Of a stretch of DNA of 64,000 bases, positions 21,001 through 29,698 are shown in pieces. The stretch is from NCBI GenBank assembly GCA_013376985.1, contig JACABB010000024.1:1-64000 (forward strand). The letters run 5' to 3'. Below the pieces are notes generated by a model, which was not told the DNA's origin, ran no database searches, and saw only the letters and a program-made list of their open reading frames with translations. Every line of letters begins with the position of its first letter. Position 1 is the first letter of the stretch. Made by a program: the position numbers and the translations under genes. This DNA is from Bacteroidales bacterium. GTDB lineage: Bacteria > Bacteroidota > Bacteroidia > Bacteroidales > Tenuifilaceae.

Positions 21001-22380
21001 ACAGATGATTCTGGAAATAAATTCTTTATTGTAATTGGACGTTTAGCAGAGATGCGTATTATTGATAAGAATACAGGCATTACGCTTTCTACTCATACAA
21101 TTCCATACGGTTCTAAGTTATATATTGATAATAATGATAGCGTTACAAAAGGTCAGCTCATTTGCGAATGGGATCCATGGAATGCTGTTATTATCTCCGA
21201 ATCAGAGGGTACTGTTGAATTTGATGCTGTTATCAAAGATGTAACATTTAAAGAAGAATCGGACGAACAAACAGGCTATCGCGAAAAGGTTATTATTGAC
21301 TCACGCGATAAGACCAAGAACCCAATGATTAAAATTCTAGATAGTAAAGGAAATGTTTTCCGCTCATATAGTCTTCCAGTTTCATCACACATTGTTGTTG
21401 ATGATGCTAAAAAGGTTAATGCTGGGGATATCATTTCTAAGATTCCTAGAGCAATGGGTAAATCAGGCGATATCACTGGTGGTCTTCCACGTGTAACCGA
21501 ACTGTTTGAGGCTCGTAATCCTTCGAACCCTGCTGTTGTTTCCGAAATTGATGGTGAAGTATCATTTGGAAAAATTAAGCGTGGAAATAGAGAGGTTATT
21601 GTTACTTCAAAAACGGGAGAAGTTAAAAAATATCTTGTTCAGCTATCAAAGCAAATTTTGGTTCAGGAAAACGACTACGTTAAGGCAGGTACTCCACTTT
21701 CAGACGGTGCAATTACACCTTCAGATATCCTAGCAATTAAAGGACCTACAAAGGTTCAGGAGTATATTGTAAACGAAGTTCAAGAAGTTTATCGTATGCA
21801 GGGTGTTAAGATTAACGATAAGCATTTTGAAATTATCGTTCGTCAAATGATGCGTAAGGTAGAGATTGAGGATCCGGGTGATACACGTTTCCTTGAACGT
21901 CAGATAGTTGATAAATGGGATTTCATGGATGAGAATGATTGGATCTATGATAAAAAAATTGTTATTGATTCAGGAGATTCAACCGTAGTTCGCCCTGGTA
22001 TGGTTATTACTTCGCGTAAACTTCGTGATGAGAATTCAGTTCTGAAACGTAAAGACTTGAAACTAATCACAGCCCGGGATGCCGTTCCCGCAACATCAAG
22101 TCAGGTATTGCAGGGTATTACAAGAGCAGCCTTACAAACAAACAGCTTTATGTCTGCTGCATCGTTCCAAGAAACAACTAAGGTTCTAAACGAAGCTGCA
22201 ATCTTAGGTAAGGTTGATAATCTTGAAGGTCTGAAGGAGAATGTAATCTGCGGTCACTTAATTCCTGCAGGTACGGGTCTTCGTGAGTTCGATAATCTTG
22301 TTGTTTTCTCAAAAGATGATTACGAACCAACTTCTTCTGCTAGTCATGTTGCAGTTGGTGTTGATGAAGAAGATGATTAA
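18094..22380 (+). CDS. rpoC: DNA-directed RNA polymerase subunit beta-prime
   Basis: 1428 residues, complete. The N-terminal zinc site (C-H-C-G then C-D-R-C in [15 protein letters not shown] / VCDRCGVEV) and the catalytic NADFDGD at 470-476 with magnesium-binding D472, D474 and D476 are intact; the trigger loop and second Cys cluster ([18 protein letters not shown]) are present. Ends with an acidic tail. A strong terminator follows 15 nt after the stop, closing the operon. Confidence 0.98.
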   Translation: MSFRRENKVKSNFTKITISLSSPEEVLERSSGEVLKPETINYRTYKPERDGLFCERIFGPVKDYECHCGKYKRIRYKGIVCDRCGVEVTEKKVRRERMGHINLVVPVAHIWYFRSLPNKIGYLLGLPTKKLDVVIYYERFVVINPGIKAADGVKYLDFLTEEEYLDILDTLPKENQHLDDSDPNKFIAGMGAEALFTLLSRLQLDDLSYDLRNRANTETSQQRKNEALKRLNVVEAFRESTQVNRPEWMILKVIPVIPPELRPLVPLDGGRFATSDLNDLYRRVIIRNNRLKRLIEIKAPEVILRNEKRMLQEAVDSLFDNSRKANAVKTDANRPLKSLSDSLKGKQGRFRQNLLGKRVDYSARSVIVVGPELKMHECGLPKDMAAELYKPFVIRKLIERGIVKTVKSAKKIVDRKDPVVWDILENVLKGHPVLLNRAPTLHRLGIQAFQPKLIEGKAIQLHPLSCTAFNADFDGDQMAVHLPLGNEAILEAQLLMLGSHNILNPANGAPITVPSQDMVLGLYYITKARKDAKGQGLIFYSPEEAIIAYNEKAADLHAIVRVRIGKEDENGVMVYKIMDTTIGRIIFNQMVPKEIGYINDVLTKKSLRDIIGKVLKKTGTAKTAQFLDDIKDLGYFMAFKGGLSFNIDDVIIPTDKAELVDEGYSQVDEVMANYNMGLITNNERYNQIIDIWTHTNAKLTLILLKKLSEDNQGFNSVYMMLDSGARGSKEQIRQLCGMRGLMAKPQKSGSTGSEIIENPILSNFKEGLSVLEYFISTHGARKGLADTALKTADAGYLTRRLVDVSQDVIITENDCGTLRGLVATAIKKNEEVVESLYERILGRTTVHNVYHPLTGELIIASGEELTEEISKEIDSSPIEQVEIRSVLTCESKKGVCAKCYGRNLANGRMVQIGEATGVIAAQSIGEPGTQLTLRTFHVGGTASNIISDSKIVARFDGKAEIEELKTVERTDDSGNKFFIVIGRLAEMRIIDKNTGITLSTHTIPYGSKLYIDNNDSVTKGQLICEWDPWNAVIISESEGTVEFDAVIKDVTFKEESDEQTGYREKVIIDSRDKTKNPMIKILDSKGNVFRSYSLPVSSHIVVDDAKKVNAGDIISKIPRAMGKSGDITGGLPRVTELFEARNPSNPAVVSEIDGEVSFGKIKRGNREVIVTSKTGEVKKYLVQLSKQILVQENDYVKAGTPLSDGAITPSDILAIKGPTKVQEYIVNEVQEVYRMQGVKINDKHFEIIVRQMMRKVEIEDPGDTRFLERQIVDKWDFMDENDWIYDKKIVIDSGDSTVVRPGMVITSRKLRDENSVLKRKDLKLITARDAVPATSSQVLQGITRAALQTNSFMSAASFQETTKVLNEAAILGKVDNLEGLKENVICGHLIPAGTGLREFDNLVVFSKDDYEPTSSASHVAVGVDEEDD

Positions 22381-22395
22381 ACTAATATTTATCAG

Positions 22396-22431
22396 AAAGA
22401 GAGGCTGCTTTGAGCGGCCTCTCTTTTTTTT
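22396..22431 (+). terminator. Operon terminator after rpoC
   Basis: 13-nt arms (AAAGAGAGGCTGC and its partner, one G-T pair) around a TTTGA loop, with an eight-T run from 22424. Confidence 0.92.
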
Positions 22432-22495
22432 ATGTAATGTATTGTTTAAATAACAATCAAGTTTCATACCTTTACTTAAATTAATTCACTAAGCC

Positions 22496-22807
22496 ATGAC
22501 AGATAAAAACAACCCAATCAATATTGAGATTAACGACGAAGTTGCTCAAGGAACTTATTCAAATCTAGCAGTGATAACGCACTCAGCATCTGAGTTTATT
22601 GTAGATTTTGTTCGAATTATGCCTGGAATGCCAAAGGCTCAGGTAAAGTCAAGAATTATTCTTACACCTGACCATGCTAAGCGCTTATTTTTAGCTTTGC
22701 AAGACAATATTTCTAAGTTCGAATCAACACATGGACCAATTAAATTAGTTGAAGGTGGCGGTGCTCCAGCATTTCCAATTAATTTTGGTGGAGTTGGTGA
22801 AGCATAA
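22496..22807 (+). CDS. DUF3467 protein
   Basis: 103 residues. Matches the DUF3467 pattern: EINDEVAQGTYSNLAVITHSASEFIVDFV, RIMPGMPKAQVKSRIILTPDHAKRLFLALQDNI. A small cytoplasmic protein widespread in Bacteroidota and often near rpoBC; its function is not known to me. Single gene between two terminators. Confidence 0.85.
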   Translation: MTDKNNPINIEINDEVAQGTYSNLAVITHSASEFIVDFVRIMPGMPKAQVKSRIILTPDHAKRLFLALQDNISKFESTHGPIKLVEGGGAPAFPINFGGVGEA

Positions 22808-22832
22808 TATTTCTAAATACTGTAATAAACGT

Positions 22833-22858
22833 AATGCCGAAGTAAATTCGGCATTTTT
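22833..22858 (+). terminator. Terminator of the DUF3467 gene
   Basis: Perfect 9-bp stem (AATGCCGAA / TTCGGCATT) with a GTAAA loop, then a T run. Confidence 0.88.
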
Positions 22859-22885
22859 GTTTTATGGTGGGTTGAATAAAGCAAA

Positions 22886-23554
22886 CTATCTCTGGAGATA
22901 TTTTAGAAAAAGAATTAATGGTCCAGGTTCAAACTCAAGAGTAAATTTTTCACCTAAACTTTCATTTAAGGTACCCATCCAATATTCATTCAAAACTCCA
23001 TTATCTATCGGATATTTTAGATTTGTTGAAGTTATTTTTGTGAGGTTATTAGGCGAAAAGATAGAAACCTGTTGCCCAGCGAAACTGTCAATTGGTTGTG
23101 ATTCTAAAAGAGGGATAATGAATCCGTTATCGGTAAACATTCGAACCCTCGCTCCCATTCGAGCATATAGTGGTAAAAGACCGATATTTCCTAATGTATG
23201 ATCCTCGCGAAGTCCTGTTGCGCCTATAATATCCATGGTTGTATGATTCCTACTTAAACACCACTTAATCGCTTTAGTTAAATCATTTGTGTTTTGATCA
23301 GGATCATGGTGGAGCTTATCAGCATATTTAGATTTTAAAAACGAAGTCAATGAATCTAAATCACCAACAATTGCCGTTGGAATTATCCCATGCTTATCAA
23401 CATTAGCCGTAGCACCATCGCAGCAAACAACAACATCGGCATTGGCAATAACATTCAATGGGATTTCATGATCTGGAAACTTGCCATTAGCCACTACAAC
23501 TGTTGACGGTTGACAATTGGCGGTTGATAGTTGATGGTTAGGATTCTTTTTCAC
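22886..23554 (-). CDS. Thiamine pyrophosphokinase
   Basis: 222 residues from a GTG at 23554. Phosphorylates thiamine to thiamine pyrophosphate using ATP. Motifs: VVVANGKFP, CCDGATANVDKHG, AIVGDLDS, DQNTNDLTKA, GATGLREDHTLGN and C-terminal FTLEFEPGPLI. The first about 20 residues are encoded by 7-nt repeat arrays and look unlike the family, which normally starts at the VVVANG strand; a GTG at 23494 (residue 21) is therefore an alternative start. Last gene of the riboswitch-controlled thiamine operon, 17 nt behind pnuC. Confidence 0.9.
   Translation of the reverse strand: MKKNPNHQLSTANCQPSTVVVANGKFPDHEIPLNVIANADVVVCCDGATANVDKHGIIPTAIVGDLDSLTSFLKSKYADKLHHDPDQNTNDLTKAIKWCLSRNHTTMDIIGATGLREDHTLGNIGLLPLYARMGARVRMFTDNGFIIPLLESQPIDSFAGQQVSIFSPNNLTKITSTNLKYPIDNGVLNEYWMGTLNESLGEKFTLEFEPGPLILFLKYLQR
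23504..23538. repeat. 7-nt-phased array, TGAyrgT type
   Basis: Five consecutive heptamers (TGACGGT, TGACAAT, TGGCGGT, TGATAGT, TGATGGT) lying inside the 5' end of the thiamine pyrophosphokinase reading frame. Confidence 0.7.
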
Positions 23555-23589
23555 TTTTCACTTTTCACTTTTCACTTTTCACTTTTCAC
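23548..23589. repeat. 7-nt tandem repeat TTTTCAC x6
   Basis: Six exact TTTTCAC units. On the minus strand they supply the last codons and stop of pnuC and the GTG start of the next gene. Confidence 0.9.
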
Positions 23590-24171
23590 AATTTCTTTCT
23601 CCATCTCTTTTTTCCACTGATAATAGCCAACCACAGCCATTGTAAAGTAGAAAAAGAACAGAATTGATGTTGGGTATAGCTCCTTCCAAATAAACAGTCC
23701 TAAAGATACAATATTTACTACAACCCAAATCCACCATTGTTCTATCAGTTTTCGGGCAAGCATCCATGTGGCTGTAATACTTAATGCGGTAACAAAAGCA
23801 TCGCCGTATGGAACAGGAGAGTCGGTAAAATTAACAAGAACAACAGCCATCACTCCAAATAAAGCGATTGAAACTAAAGATAAATTCACCCAAATTTTTA
23901 GAGATGTTCGAGTAATTGGCAATTCTTCCTTACCTAAAGGATCTCCACCATACAACCAATGCCACCACCCATAAATGCTGATAATAAGATAATATACTTG
24001 TAAACCCATATCAGCATAAAACTTAGAAGTAAAAAAAACATAGATATAGAATGCTGATGTAATAATACCTAAAGGCCAAAGCCAGATATTCTGCTTGATT
24101 TCAAGGTAAAGGTAGATGAGGCCAGTTACAGCCCCAAGTACCTCAATATAATTATTCAGTAACCAACTCAT
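23572..24171 (-). CDS. pnuC: PnuC-family vitamin transporter, probably thiamine (PnuT)
   Basis: 199 residues with seven predicted membrane segments and the family signatures WLWPLGIITSAFYIYVFF, YYLIISIYGWWHWLYGG and WIWVVVNIVSLGLFIWKELYPT. PnuC proteins facilitate diffusion of vitamins trapped by phosphorylation. Although annotated for nicotinamide riboside, the gene lies between a TPP-riboswitch-controlled TonB receptor and thiamine pyrophosphokinase, the arrangement known for the thiamine variant PnuT; substrate is thus inferred from context. The C-terminal VKSEK and stop come from the TTTTCAC repeat. Confidence 0.88.
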   Translation of the reverse strand: MSWLLNNYIEVLGAVTGLIYLYLEIKQNIWLWPLGIITSAFYIYVFFTSKFYADMGLQVYYLIISIYGWWHWLYGGDPLGKEELPITRTSLKIWVNLSLVSIALFGVMAVVLVNFTDSPVPYGDAFVTALSITATWMLARKLIEQWWIWVVVNIVSLGLFIWKELYPTSILFFFYFTMAVVGYYQWKKEMEKEIVKSEK

Positions 24172-24240
24172 TTAGTTCATAGTTGCTAGTTGACAGTTTA
24201 TTAAATCCTTTTTGCTTGAAGGCTAGCTGCCTGATCTTTT

Positions 24241-26691
24241 TTAGAACTCGACTTCGATCTTTGCCATAAAATTAATTCCCGCTTGCGGAAAAAATCCATC
24301 CTCGCGATATTCAGAGCCGTTATTTACAAACTGTGCTCGATAAACCCAAGCATTTGCTTGGTATTTCAGGTTAAAGAGATTATTGACAGAAAATTGCAGG
24401 TTGACCGTTTTAATACTTTTCATTTTTAATGAATAATCAATCTTTAAATTATTCACTAAATAATCATCTAATCTTCTGGCAGCACTTCCTGTATTATCGT
24501 AGTATTGTTCACCAACATATTTAGTGATCAAAGAAAGAATTAGATTCTTTACAGGTGTTAAACATATTTGGCTTGATCCAATAATAGATGGGGAAAATGA
24601 AATCGGAGTATTCCCTAAATGATTTTCCTGCTGACCAACAAAATTAAAATCGGTTGAATTATCGTATAAATCAACATATTCAATAAAGTTCTTAATCCTA
24701 TTAGAACTAAATGTCCCATTCAAATTCCATTGTAGCCATGTAGTTGGCTTAAATCCAGTAGTAATCTCCACTCCAGTTCTGTAACTTTTATCAACATTTG
24801 TCATCAATGGATATCCAACATCACTTAGCTTTCCTGTTAAAACAAGCTGGTCTTTATAATCCATATAGTACAGATTTAAGCTCAATGCAAAAACTGGTGC
24901 TTTAAAAGTATAACCCAATTCATAATCAGATAGTCGCTCAGATCGAGGAGTATTGTTTGACCCATATTTCATCGCATCTTTTATATCAGACCTCGTAGGT
25001 TCACGATGACCAATTCCAAAAGAGAAATATAGTTCCTGATTAGAAGATATCTTGAAGAATGACCCAAACTTTGGGTTAAAGAAATTCCACCGATGCGTTT
25101 GATCCAAACTTGCCAAATCATCATCCAACCCGACTAAATCATAACTTATTGATCTATACTGCAAATCACCATAAAGGCTAATTTGGTTCGTTAGCTGCCA
25201 AGTTGTTTTTCCATAAATATTATAATCGGTCTTTTCGCTAGTATTCCTATACCATTCTTTGCCTTTGGGAATTCCAGCGTTCACACCCGACCATAGAATT
25301 CTTCCAAAGTGGTTACCATCATAACGATTCCATCCTCCTCCAAATGAAGCATCGATTGATCCTTTCCGATAGTTTAACGAAATGGTTGTGCCATAGAAAT
25401 TATTATCCATCCATTTTTGGGTAATAAAATCGGATCTTTTTATGGTATCGTTACCAAAGATTGGAGTTCCAACGCCGTAACTGCTGAACTTCTTATCAAC
25501 TTTATATTCCTCATAGTAACCCGCGCCTTTTGTTAAAAAAAACGCTGAAGACAAACTGAGGGAATTTGATAGCTGATAGCTATATAATAGATGATAATGT
25601 GTTTGAATATAGTTATCCTTCTCATCCTTATAGTATTGAGTACTACCATTGGCATCGGTGTACTCACCAGCAGGATTATAGGTTCTTATCGAATCGAGCA
25701 TATAGCCAGGGTTACCCTCCCATGTAATACCAGTGTGTTCCTCGCCATGAATAATGTTAAAGCGTAGCAAACTCTTCGAGGTATGCCAAGCACCAGTTAG
25801 AAACATCGACTTATCATCAGAAGATCCCCTATCGATATATCCATCCGATTTTAACTGCGAGAATCTCCCTTCGAAGCTAAATTTATTCCTTATCAGACCT
25901 GTACCAACCTTCGCTGTAGTTCTCCAAGTTCCAAATGAACCTGTCATAAGTTCGATATTTGTAAAAGGATCAGGGTTTAATGTCGATGTCTGAAGATTTA
26001 TTGATGCCCCAAAAGCGGCTGCACCATTGGTGGAAGTCCCCACTCCTCTTTGCACCTGAATATTATCAACTGAACTTGTAAAATCGGGTAAATCGACCCA
26101 GTAAACACCCTGCGATTCGGCATCATTCAGAGGGATACCATTAACGGTAACGTTAATCCGGCTCATATCGCTCCCCCTAATTCTAAAAGCGGTATTACCA
26201 ACTCCTGTCCCACCCTCCGATGTAGCAACCACCGATGGGATTGACTCTAAAAGATATGGAATGTCAAAACCAACACTGGTTGTTTTAATATCATCTTTTT
26301 TCAACGTTGATTGAGCTATCGGCATTCGGCTTGTCGCTCTGGTAGAACTAACAACAATCTCCTCTCCCATTATTGACGAGGGTGTAAGGGTTATATTAAC
26401 CTCCATGTCCCTATCAAGGTTAATCTTCTCCGATTTCTTCTCGTAACCAATAAATGATACGATAACATTGTACCGACCGGGTTTTAGTTTATTTAATCTG
26501 AACATTCCATTTAAGCCAGTTGTAGTACCCTGCAAAAAATTCTCAATGGCAATGGTAGCACCAACAAGAGGATTTCCCTTCTCGTCTGTTATCCTGCCAT
26601 AAATTTTCAGTGAACCACCAAAATCATTTGAATTTGCGAAAATCCACAAACCCATAAACTGCAAAAGCAGCATCAAAGCGATTTTTTTCAT
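24241..26691 (-). CDS. TonB-dependent outer membrane receptor, probably for thiamine
   Basis: 816 residues. Signal peptide (ALMLLLQFMGLWIFANS), then a carboxypeptidase-regulatory-like beta-sandwich (about 27-110, KIYGRITDEKGNPLVGATI), a TonB plug (about 125-230, SVGFDIPYLLESIPSVV, MSRINVTVNGIPLNDAESQGVYWVD) and a 22-strand barrel to the terminal aromatic KIEVEF. Translocates a ligand across the outer membrane with TonB energy. Control by the TPP riboswitch and the following pnuC and kinase genes point to thiamine. A Shine-Dalgarno (AAAGGAG) lies before the ATG. Confidence 0.92.
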   Translation of the reverse strand: MKKIALMLLLQFMGLWIFANSNDFGGSLKIYGRITDEKGNPLVGATIAIENFLQGTTTGLNGMFRLNKLKPGRYNVIVSFIGYEKKSEKINLDRDMEVNITLTPSSIMGEEIVVSSTRATSRMPIAQSTLKKDDIKTTSVGFDIPYLLESIPSVVATSEGGTGVGNTAFRIRGSDMSRINVTVNGIPLNDAESQGVYWVDLPDFTSSVDNIQVQRGVGTSTNGAAAFGASINLQTSTLNPDPFTNIELMTGSFGTWRTTAKVGTGLIRNKFSFEGRFSQLKSDGYIDRGSSDDKSMFLTGAWHTSKSLLRFNIIHGEEHTGITWEGNPGYMLDSIRTYNPAGEYTDANGSTQYYKDEKDNYIQTHYHLLYSYQLSNSLSLSSAFFLTKGAGYYEEYKVDKKFSSYGVGTPIFGNDTIKRSDFITQKWMDNNFYGTTISLNYRKGSIDASFGGGWNRYDGNHFGRILWSGVNAGIPKGKEWYRNTSEKTDYNIYGKTTWQLTNQISLYGDLQYRSISYDLVGLDDDLASLDQTHRWNFFNPKFGSFFKISSNQELYFSFGIGHREPTRSDIKDAMKYGSNNTPRSERLSDYELGYTFKAPVFALSLNLYYMDYKDQLVLTGKLSDVGYPLMTNVDKSYRTGVEITTGFKPTTWLQWNLNGTFSSNRIKNFIEYVDLYDNSTDFNFVGQQENHLGNTPISFSPSIIGSSQICLTPVKNLILSLITKYVGEQYYDNTGSAARRLDDYLVNNLKIDYSLKMKSIKTVNLQFSVNNLFNLKYQANAWVYRAQFVNNGSEYREDGFFPQAGINFMAKIEVEF

Positions 26692-26701
26692 TTTTAGTAA
26701 A

Positions 26702-26807
26702 CTCCTTTTTTTGGTTAATAGCTAAAATAATTTCGCTGATGACATGATGCTATAAACGGTGTGCACTATCCGTTTTGCTTATATCCTCAGCAACCAAGAA
26801 AAGGGGG
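26702..26807 (-). promoter_or_regulatory. Possible Shine-Dalgarno-sequestering helix
   Basis: The ribosome binding segment of the receptor gene (plus-strand 26704-26716) is complementary over 12 of 13 positions to a segment just downstream of the TPP aptamer (26792-26804). Pairing would hide the Shine-Dalgarno, the usual output of Gram-negative THI-box elements. Inferred, not shown. Confidence 0.45.
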
Positions 26808-26831
26808 AATAATAAGGTCATTTAAAAACTC

Positions 26832-26904
26832 TTGTCCCTTCGCCGGTACTAACCGGATCAGGTTCAAAGGGTATGATCTCAGCCCGTTATATTAAGGCAC
26901 CCCC
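26832..26904 (-). promoter_or_regulatory. TPP riboswitch (THI-box)
   Basis: Minus-strand core is clear: GGGGGTGCC, then CGGGCTGAGATCATACCC, GAACCTGATCCGGTTA and ACCGGCGAAGGGA, i.e. the conserved CUGAGA and ACCUGAUC..GGUUAGUACCGGCGAAGGGA blocks of the thiamine pyrophosphate aptamer. It should switch off the receptor-pnuC-kinase operon when cytoplasmic TPP is high. Confidence 0.96.
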
Positions 26905-26916
26905 AAAAGACGGGTA

Positions 26917-26947
26917 CAAAGATATATCTAAAAATCTATTAGGCAAA
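26917..26947 (-). promoter_or_regulatory. Promoter of the thiamine operon
   Basis: On the minus strand TTTG (26947-26944), 19-nt spacer, TATCTTTG (26924-26917): consensus Bacteroidota promoter placing the start of transcription just before the riboswitch. Confidence 0.8.
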
Positions 26948-26956
26948 CAAACTTGC

Positions 26957-27025
26957 TGTACTTAAAGTTTGAAGTACTTCGAGTACTTAAAAAACTTTAG
27001 GCACTTTAAGTACTTAAAATTTGAC
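26957..27025. repeat. Degenerate GTACTTAAA / ACTTTAGGC repeat
   Basis: Near-repeats of TACTTAAA, AGTACTTCGAGTACTT and CTTTAGGCACTTTAAGTACT. The same word set recurs at 31445-31625. It lies just upstream of moeA and happens to be open in the moeA frame. Confidence 0.6.
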
Positions 27026-27079
27026 AACTTGTCTATTGCCTATTTTATTCGCAACTTTATACCTTTAAATTTTGTCACG

Positions 27080-28261
27080 ATGATTACGCTAAATCAAGCT
27101 ATTGATATTATCCTTTCAGAAATACAACTTTCCACAAAAACTGAAAAGATTCCCCTTTGGAACTCATTAGGGCGGGTTCTTGCGGAGGATATCATTTCTG
27201 ATATGAATATGCCTCCTTTCGATAAAACAGCTGTGGATGGATATGCTTGTAGAATGATTGATGCAAGCAAAGCACTTGAAGTAATTGAAATTATATCCGC
27301 TGGAAGTGTTCCGAAAAAAGCGATTGGTATGGGACAATGCTCCAAGATTATGACTGGAGCAATGATACCCAAAGGTGCTGATTGTGTTCTTATGGTTGAA
27401 GATACTGTTGAGGTTGCAAAAGATAGAATTAGATTCAATGGCGATAAGCCAAAATCAAATATCTGTATTCTTGGTGAAGATATTAAAACTGGAGACCAAG
27501 CAATTCCTAAAGGTACAACAATTTCAAATCAGCATATTGCTATTATGGCAGCGTTGGGTTGCTCGCAACCTGTAGTTACAAAAAAACCTTCGGTAGCAGT
27601 ACTTGTAACTGGTGATGAACTCGTTGAACCCGAAGTAATGCCCCAAGGTGGACAAATACGAAATAGCAATGGTCATCAACTCGTAACACAGGTGATAAAT
27701 GCGAATGCAGAACCCAACTATTTTGGGATTATTAAGGATACTGAAGAAGATACCTATAAGGCATTATCTGAAGCATTATCGAAAAATGATATAGTAATCC
27801 TTACTGGTGGCGTATCAATGGGCGATTATGACTATGTACCAACGGTTATGCAAAAGTTGGGTATTCAAATACTATTCGATAGCATTGCCATTCAACCCGG
27901 AAAGCCCACTAAATTTGGAGTCAAGAATGGAAAATTAGTTTTCGGATTGCCTGGAAATCCTGTTTCATCATATATGCAGTTTGAGATATTGGTGAAACCG
28001 GCAATACAAAAAATAATGGGCGCAAAATCCAGCACTGAATTTATTGCCCGATTACCAATGTCTACTAATTTCTCACGAAAAAAGGTTGAACGGCAAGGCT
28101 TAATTCCAGTGGCAATTACAAACGATAAGAAGGTTATACCTGTTGAATTTCATGGCTCGGCTCACATATTCGCTCTTGCCAAAGCCGATGGTTATATTAT
28201 GATTCCATTAGGTGTTGCAGAAATAAAAGAAGGAGAATTAGTTGATGTTAGACCACTATAA
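27080..28261 (+). CDS. moeA: Molybdopterin molybdotransferase MoeA
   Basis: 393 residues from the ATG at 27080 (MITLNQAIDIILSEIQ); the open frame extends 37 codons upstream through repeat DNA and is not believed. Inserts molybdate into adenylated molybdopterin. Motifs: PPFDKTAVDGYA, GAMIPKGADCVLMVEDT, TGDELVEP, ILTGGVSMGDYDYV and GLPGNPVSSYMQFE. Domains I-IV all present. Overlaps moaA by 17 nt, so the two are translationally coupled. Confidence 0.93.
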   Translation: MITLNQAIDIILSEIQLSTKTEKIPLWNSLGRVLAEDIISDMNMPPFDKTAVDGYACRMIDASKALEVIEIISAGSVPKKAIGMGQCSKIMTGAMIPKGADCVLMVEDTVEVAKDRIRFNGDKPKSNICILGEDIKTGDQAIPKGTTISNQHIAIMAALGCSQPVVTKKPSVAVLVTGDELVEPEVMPQGGQIRNSNGHQLVTQVINANAEPNYFGIIKDTEEDTYKALSEALSKNDIVILTGGVSMGDYDYVPTVMQKLGIQILFDSIAIQPGKPTKFGVKNGKLVFGLPGNPVSSYMQFEILVKPAIQKIMGAKSSTEFIARLPMSTNFSRKKVERQGLIPVAITNDKKVIPVEFHGSAHIFALAKADGYIMIPLGVAEIKEGELVDVRPL

Positions 28262-29045
28262 TCGCAATATAAATTACTTAAGGGTTTCAATCACCGATAG
28301 ATGCAACCTTCGATGCACCTACTGTATGCCCGAAGGAGGTGTTGTCCTACTCTCGCACAATGAAATTTTATCCTTTGATGAGATTGTTGCATTCATTAAA
28401 GAGGCTGTTTCACTGGGGATAACCAAAGTTAGAATTACTGGTGGAGAACCCTTGGTTCGAAAAGGTGTTGTTGAACTTGTAAGAATGATTGCCGAAATCC
28501 CCGGGATTGAAGATTTAAGCATGACAACCAATGCCATTCTGATGTCCCAATTTGCAGAACCTCTTTGGAGTGCTGGATTACGAAGAATCAACGTAAGCCT
28601 TGACACTGTCGATCCCAATAAATTCAAACAAGTTACACGTGGCGGAGATATAACCAATGTTATTAATGGTCTTGGCATGGCTAAGAAAATAGGATTTAAT
28701 CCAATAAAAATAAACTGTGTTATAGATAAATTCTCAAACGAACCAGATGCATTAGCGGTTAAAGAGTTTGCTATAAGCAATGGATTTGATGTTCGGTTTA
28801 TCCCAAAAATGAATCTTGAAAAGGGGATTTTTGGTCAGGTTGAGGGAGGCGAAGGTGGCAATTGCGCCAGCTGTAACCGATTAAGATTAACTGCTAACGG
28901 TTTGGTTAAGCCTTGCCTTTTCAGCGATATTGGTTATAGCGTTCGTGAACTTGGTTCTAGGGAAGCCATTATTAAGGCAATTGGCATAAAACCCGAAAGT
29001 GGTACTATTAACCAAAAAGGAAAGTTTTATAATATTGGAGGTTGA
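28245..29045 (+). CDS. moaA: GTP 3',8-cyclase MoaA, short form
   Basis: 266 residues from the ATG at 28245. Radical-SAM first enzyme of molybdopterin synthesis. N-terminal cluster C20-C24-C27 (TDRCNLRCTYC), SAM-binding TGGEPLVR, the GTP-side cluster C207-C210-C224 (CX2CX13C) and a terminal GG are all present. The family is normally about 320-340 residues; here some 50-60 residues are missing before the C-terminal cluster (after about residue 185, where KINCVIDKFSNEPD leads quickly to RFIPKMNLEKG). Reading frame is intact, so it is probably a natural short version. Confidence 0.87.
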   Translation: MLDHYNRNINYLRVSITDRCNLRCTYCMPEGGVVLLSHNEILSFDEIVAFIKEAVSLGITKVRITGGEPLVRKGVVELVRMIAEIPGIEDLSMTTNAILMSQFAEPLWSAGLRRINVSLDTVDPNKFKQVTRGGDITNVINGLGMAKKIGFNPIKINCVIDKFSNEPDALAVKEFAISNGFDVRFIPKMNLEKGIFGQVEGGEGGNCASCNRLRLTANGLVKPCLFSDIGYSVRELGSREAIIKAIGIKPESGTINQKGKFYNIGG

Positions 29046-29050
29046 GATTT

Positions 29051-29142
29051 TGTGATGCTGTATTGCTGTTATACTGTGTTGCCGTATTACTGTGTTGCTG
29101 TGTTGTTTTTTAACTTTTAACTTTTCACTCTTAACTTTTAAC
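29051..29142. repeat. Two adjoining short-period arrays upstream of moaC
   Basis: 29051-29105 repeats words such as TATTGCTGT, TACTGTGTTGC and GTGTTGCTG; 29108-29142 is five heptamers of TTTTAAC / TTTTCAC / TCTTAAC. They fill the gap between moaA and the moaC ATG at 29152. Confidence 0.7.
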
Positions 29143-29151
29143 TTGTTTAAC

Positions 29152-29601
29152 ATGGAATTCTCACATATCGATGATAAGGGTAAAGCCAACATGGTAGACG
29201 TTGGTAATAAGCCCAATCAACAGCGCCAGGCAAAGGCGGCTGGTTTTATTAGGCTTAACAAGGAAGTTGTAAGACTTATTCAGGAGAATCAGATAAAAAA
29301 GGGAGATGTTCTTACATTAAGCGAGATTGCAGGAATCCAAGCGGCAAAACAAACCCAACATCTAATTCCACTTTGTCACACCCTAATGCTTACAAAGGTT
29401 GATGTAAAAGCAACTCTCACCGATAATGGGGTAAAAGTTGAAAGCCTTGTTAAATGTGTAGGTCAAACTGGGGTTGAAATGGAGGCGTTAACAGCTGTTT
29501 CGGTTGCTCTCCTGACAGTTTATGATATGTGCAAAGCTGTTGATAAAGAGATGGAGATAAGTAGTATTAAACTTATTGAAAAAACTAAAAAGGATATTTA
29601 A
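29152..29601 (+). CDS. moaC: Cyclic pyranopterin monophosphate synthase MoaC
   Basis: 149 residues from the ATG at 29152 (MEFSHIDDKGKANMVDV); an upstream TTG-initiated frame through repeat DNA is rejected. Converts the MoaA product to cyclic pyranopterin monophosphate. Conserved IPLCHTL, VKCVGQTGVEMEALTAVSVA and LTVYDMCKAVDK are intact. Part of the molybdenum cofactor group, though 106 nt from moaA. Confidence 0.93.
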   Translation: MEFSHIDDKGKANMVDVGNKPNQQRQAKAAGFIRLNKEVVRLIQENQIKKGDVLTLSEIAGIQAAKQTQHLIPLCHTLMLTKVDVKATLTDNGVKVESLVKCVGQTGVEMEALTAVSVALLTVYDMCKAVDKEMEISSIKLIEKTKKDI

Positions 29602-29623
29602 AAATCATCAATATTCATAATTG

Positions 29624-29680
29624 CCGTTGGCTTCAGCCAACGGATACAAAAGATAAAAATCAATTTAGGGCTCATAGCCC
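29624..29680. repeat. REP-like palindromes upstream of the transposase
   Basis: 29624-29643 is CCGTTGGCTTCAGCCAACGG, a 9-bp stem with 2-nt loop. 29668-29680 is GGGCTCATAGCCC, a 5-bp stem. Both classes recur downstream of the transposase. Confidence 0.85.
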
Positions 29681-29698
29681 AGTTTAAAACATAAAAAC

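Noticed and set aside
23548..23589. CRISPR-like array at the heptamer repeats
   Set aside because: Units are 7 nt with no spacers, and no cas gene is in the window; the same holds for the other short-period arrays.
26969..27079. 37-codon N-terminal extension of moeA
   Set aside because: It reads through GTACTTAAA repeat DNA and precedes the conserved MoeA start MITLNQAID.
29092..29151. Upstream TTG start of moaC
   Set aside because: Encoded by the TTTTAAC array; MoaC family starts at MEFSHID.
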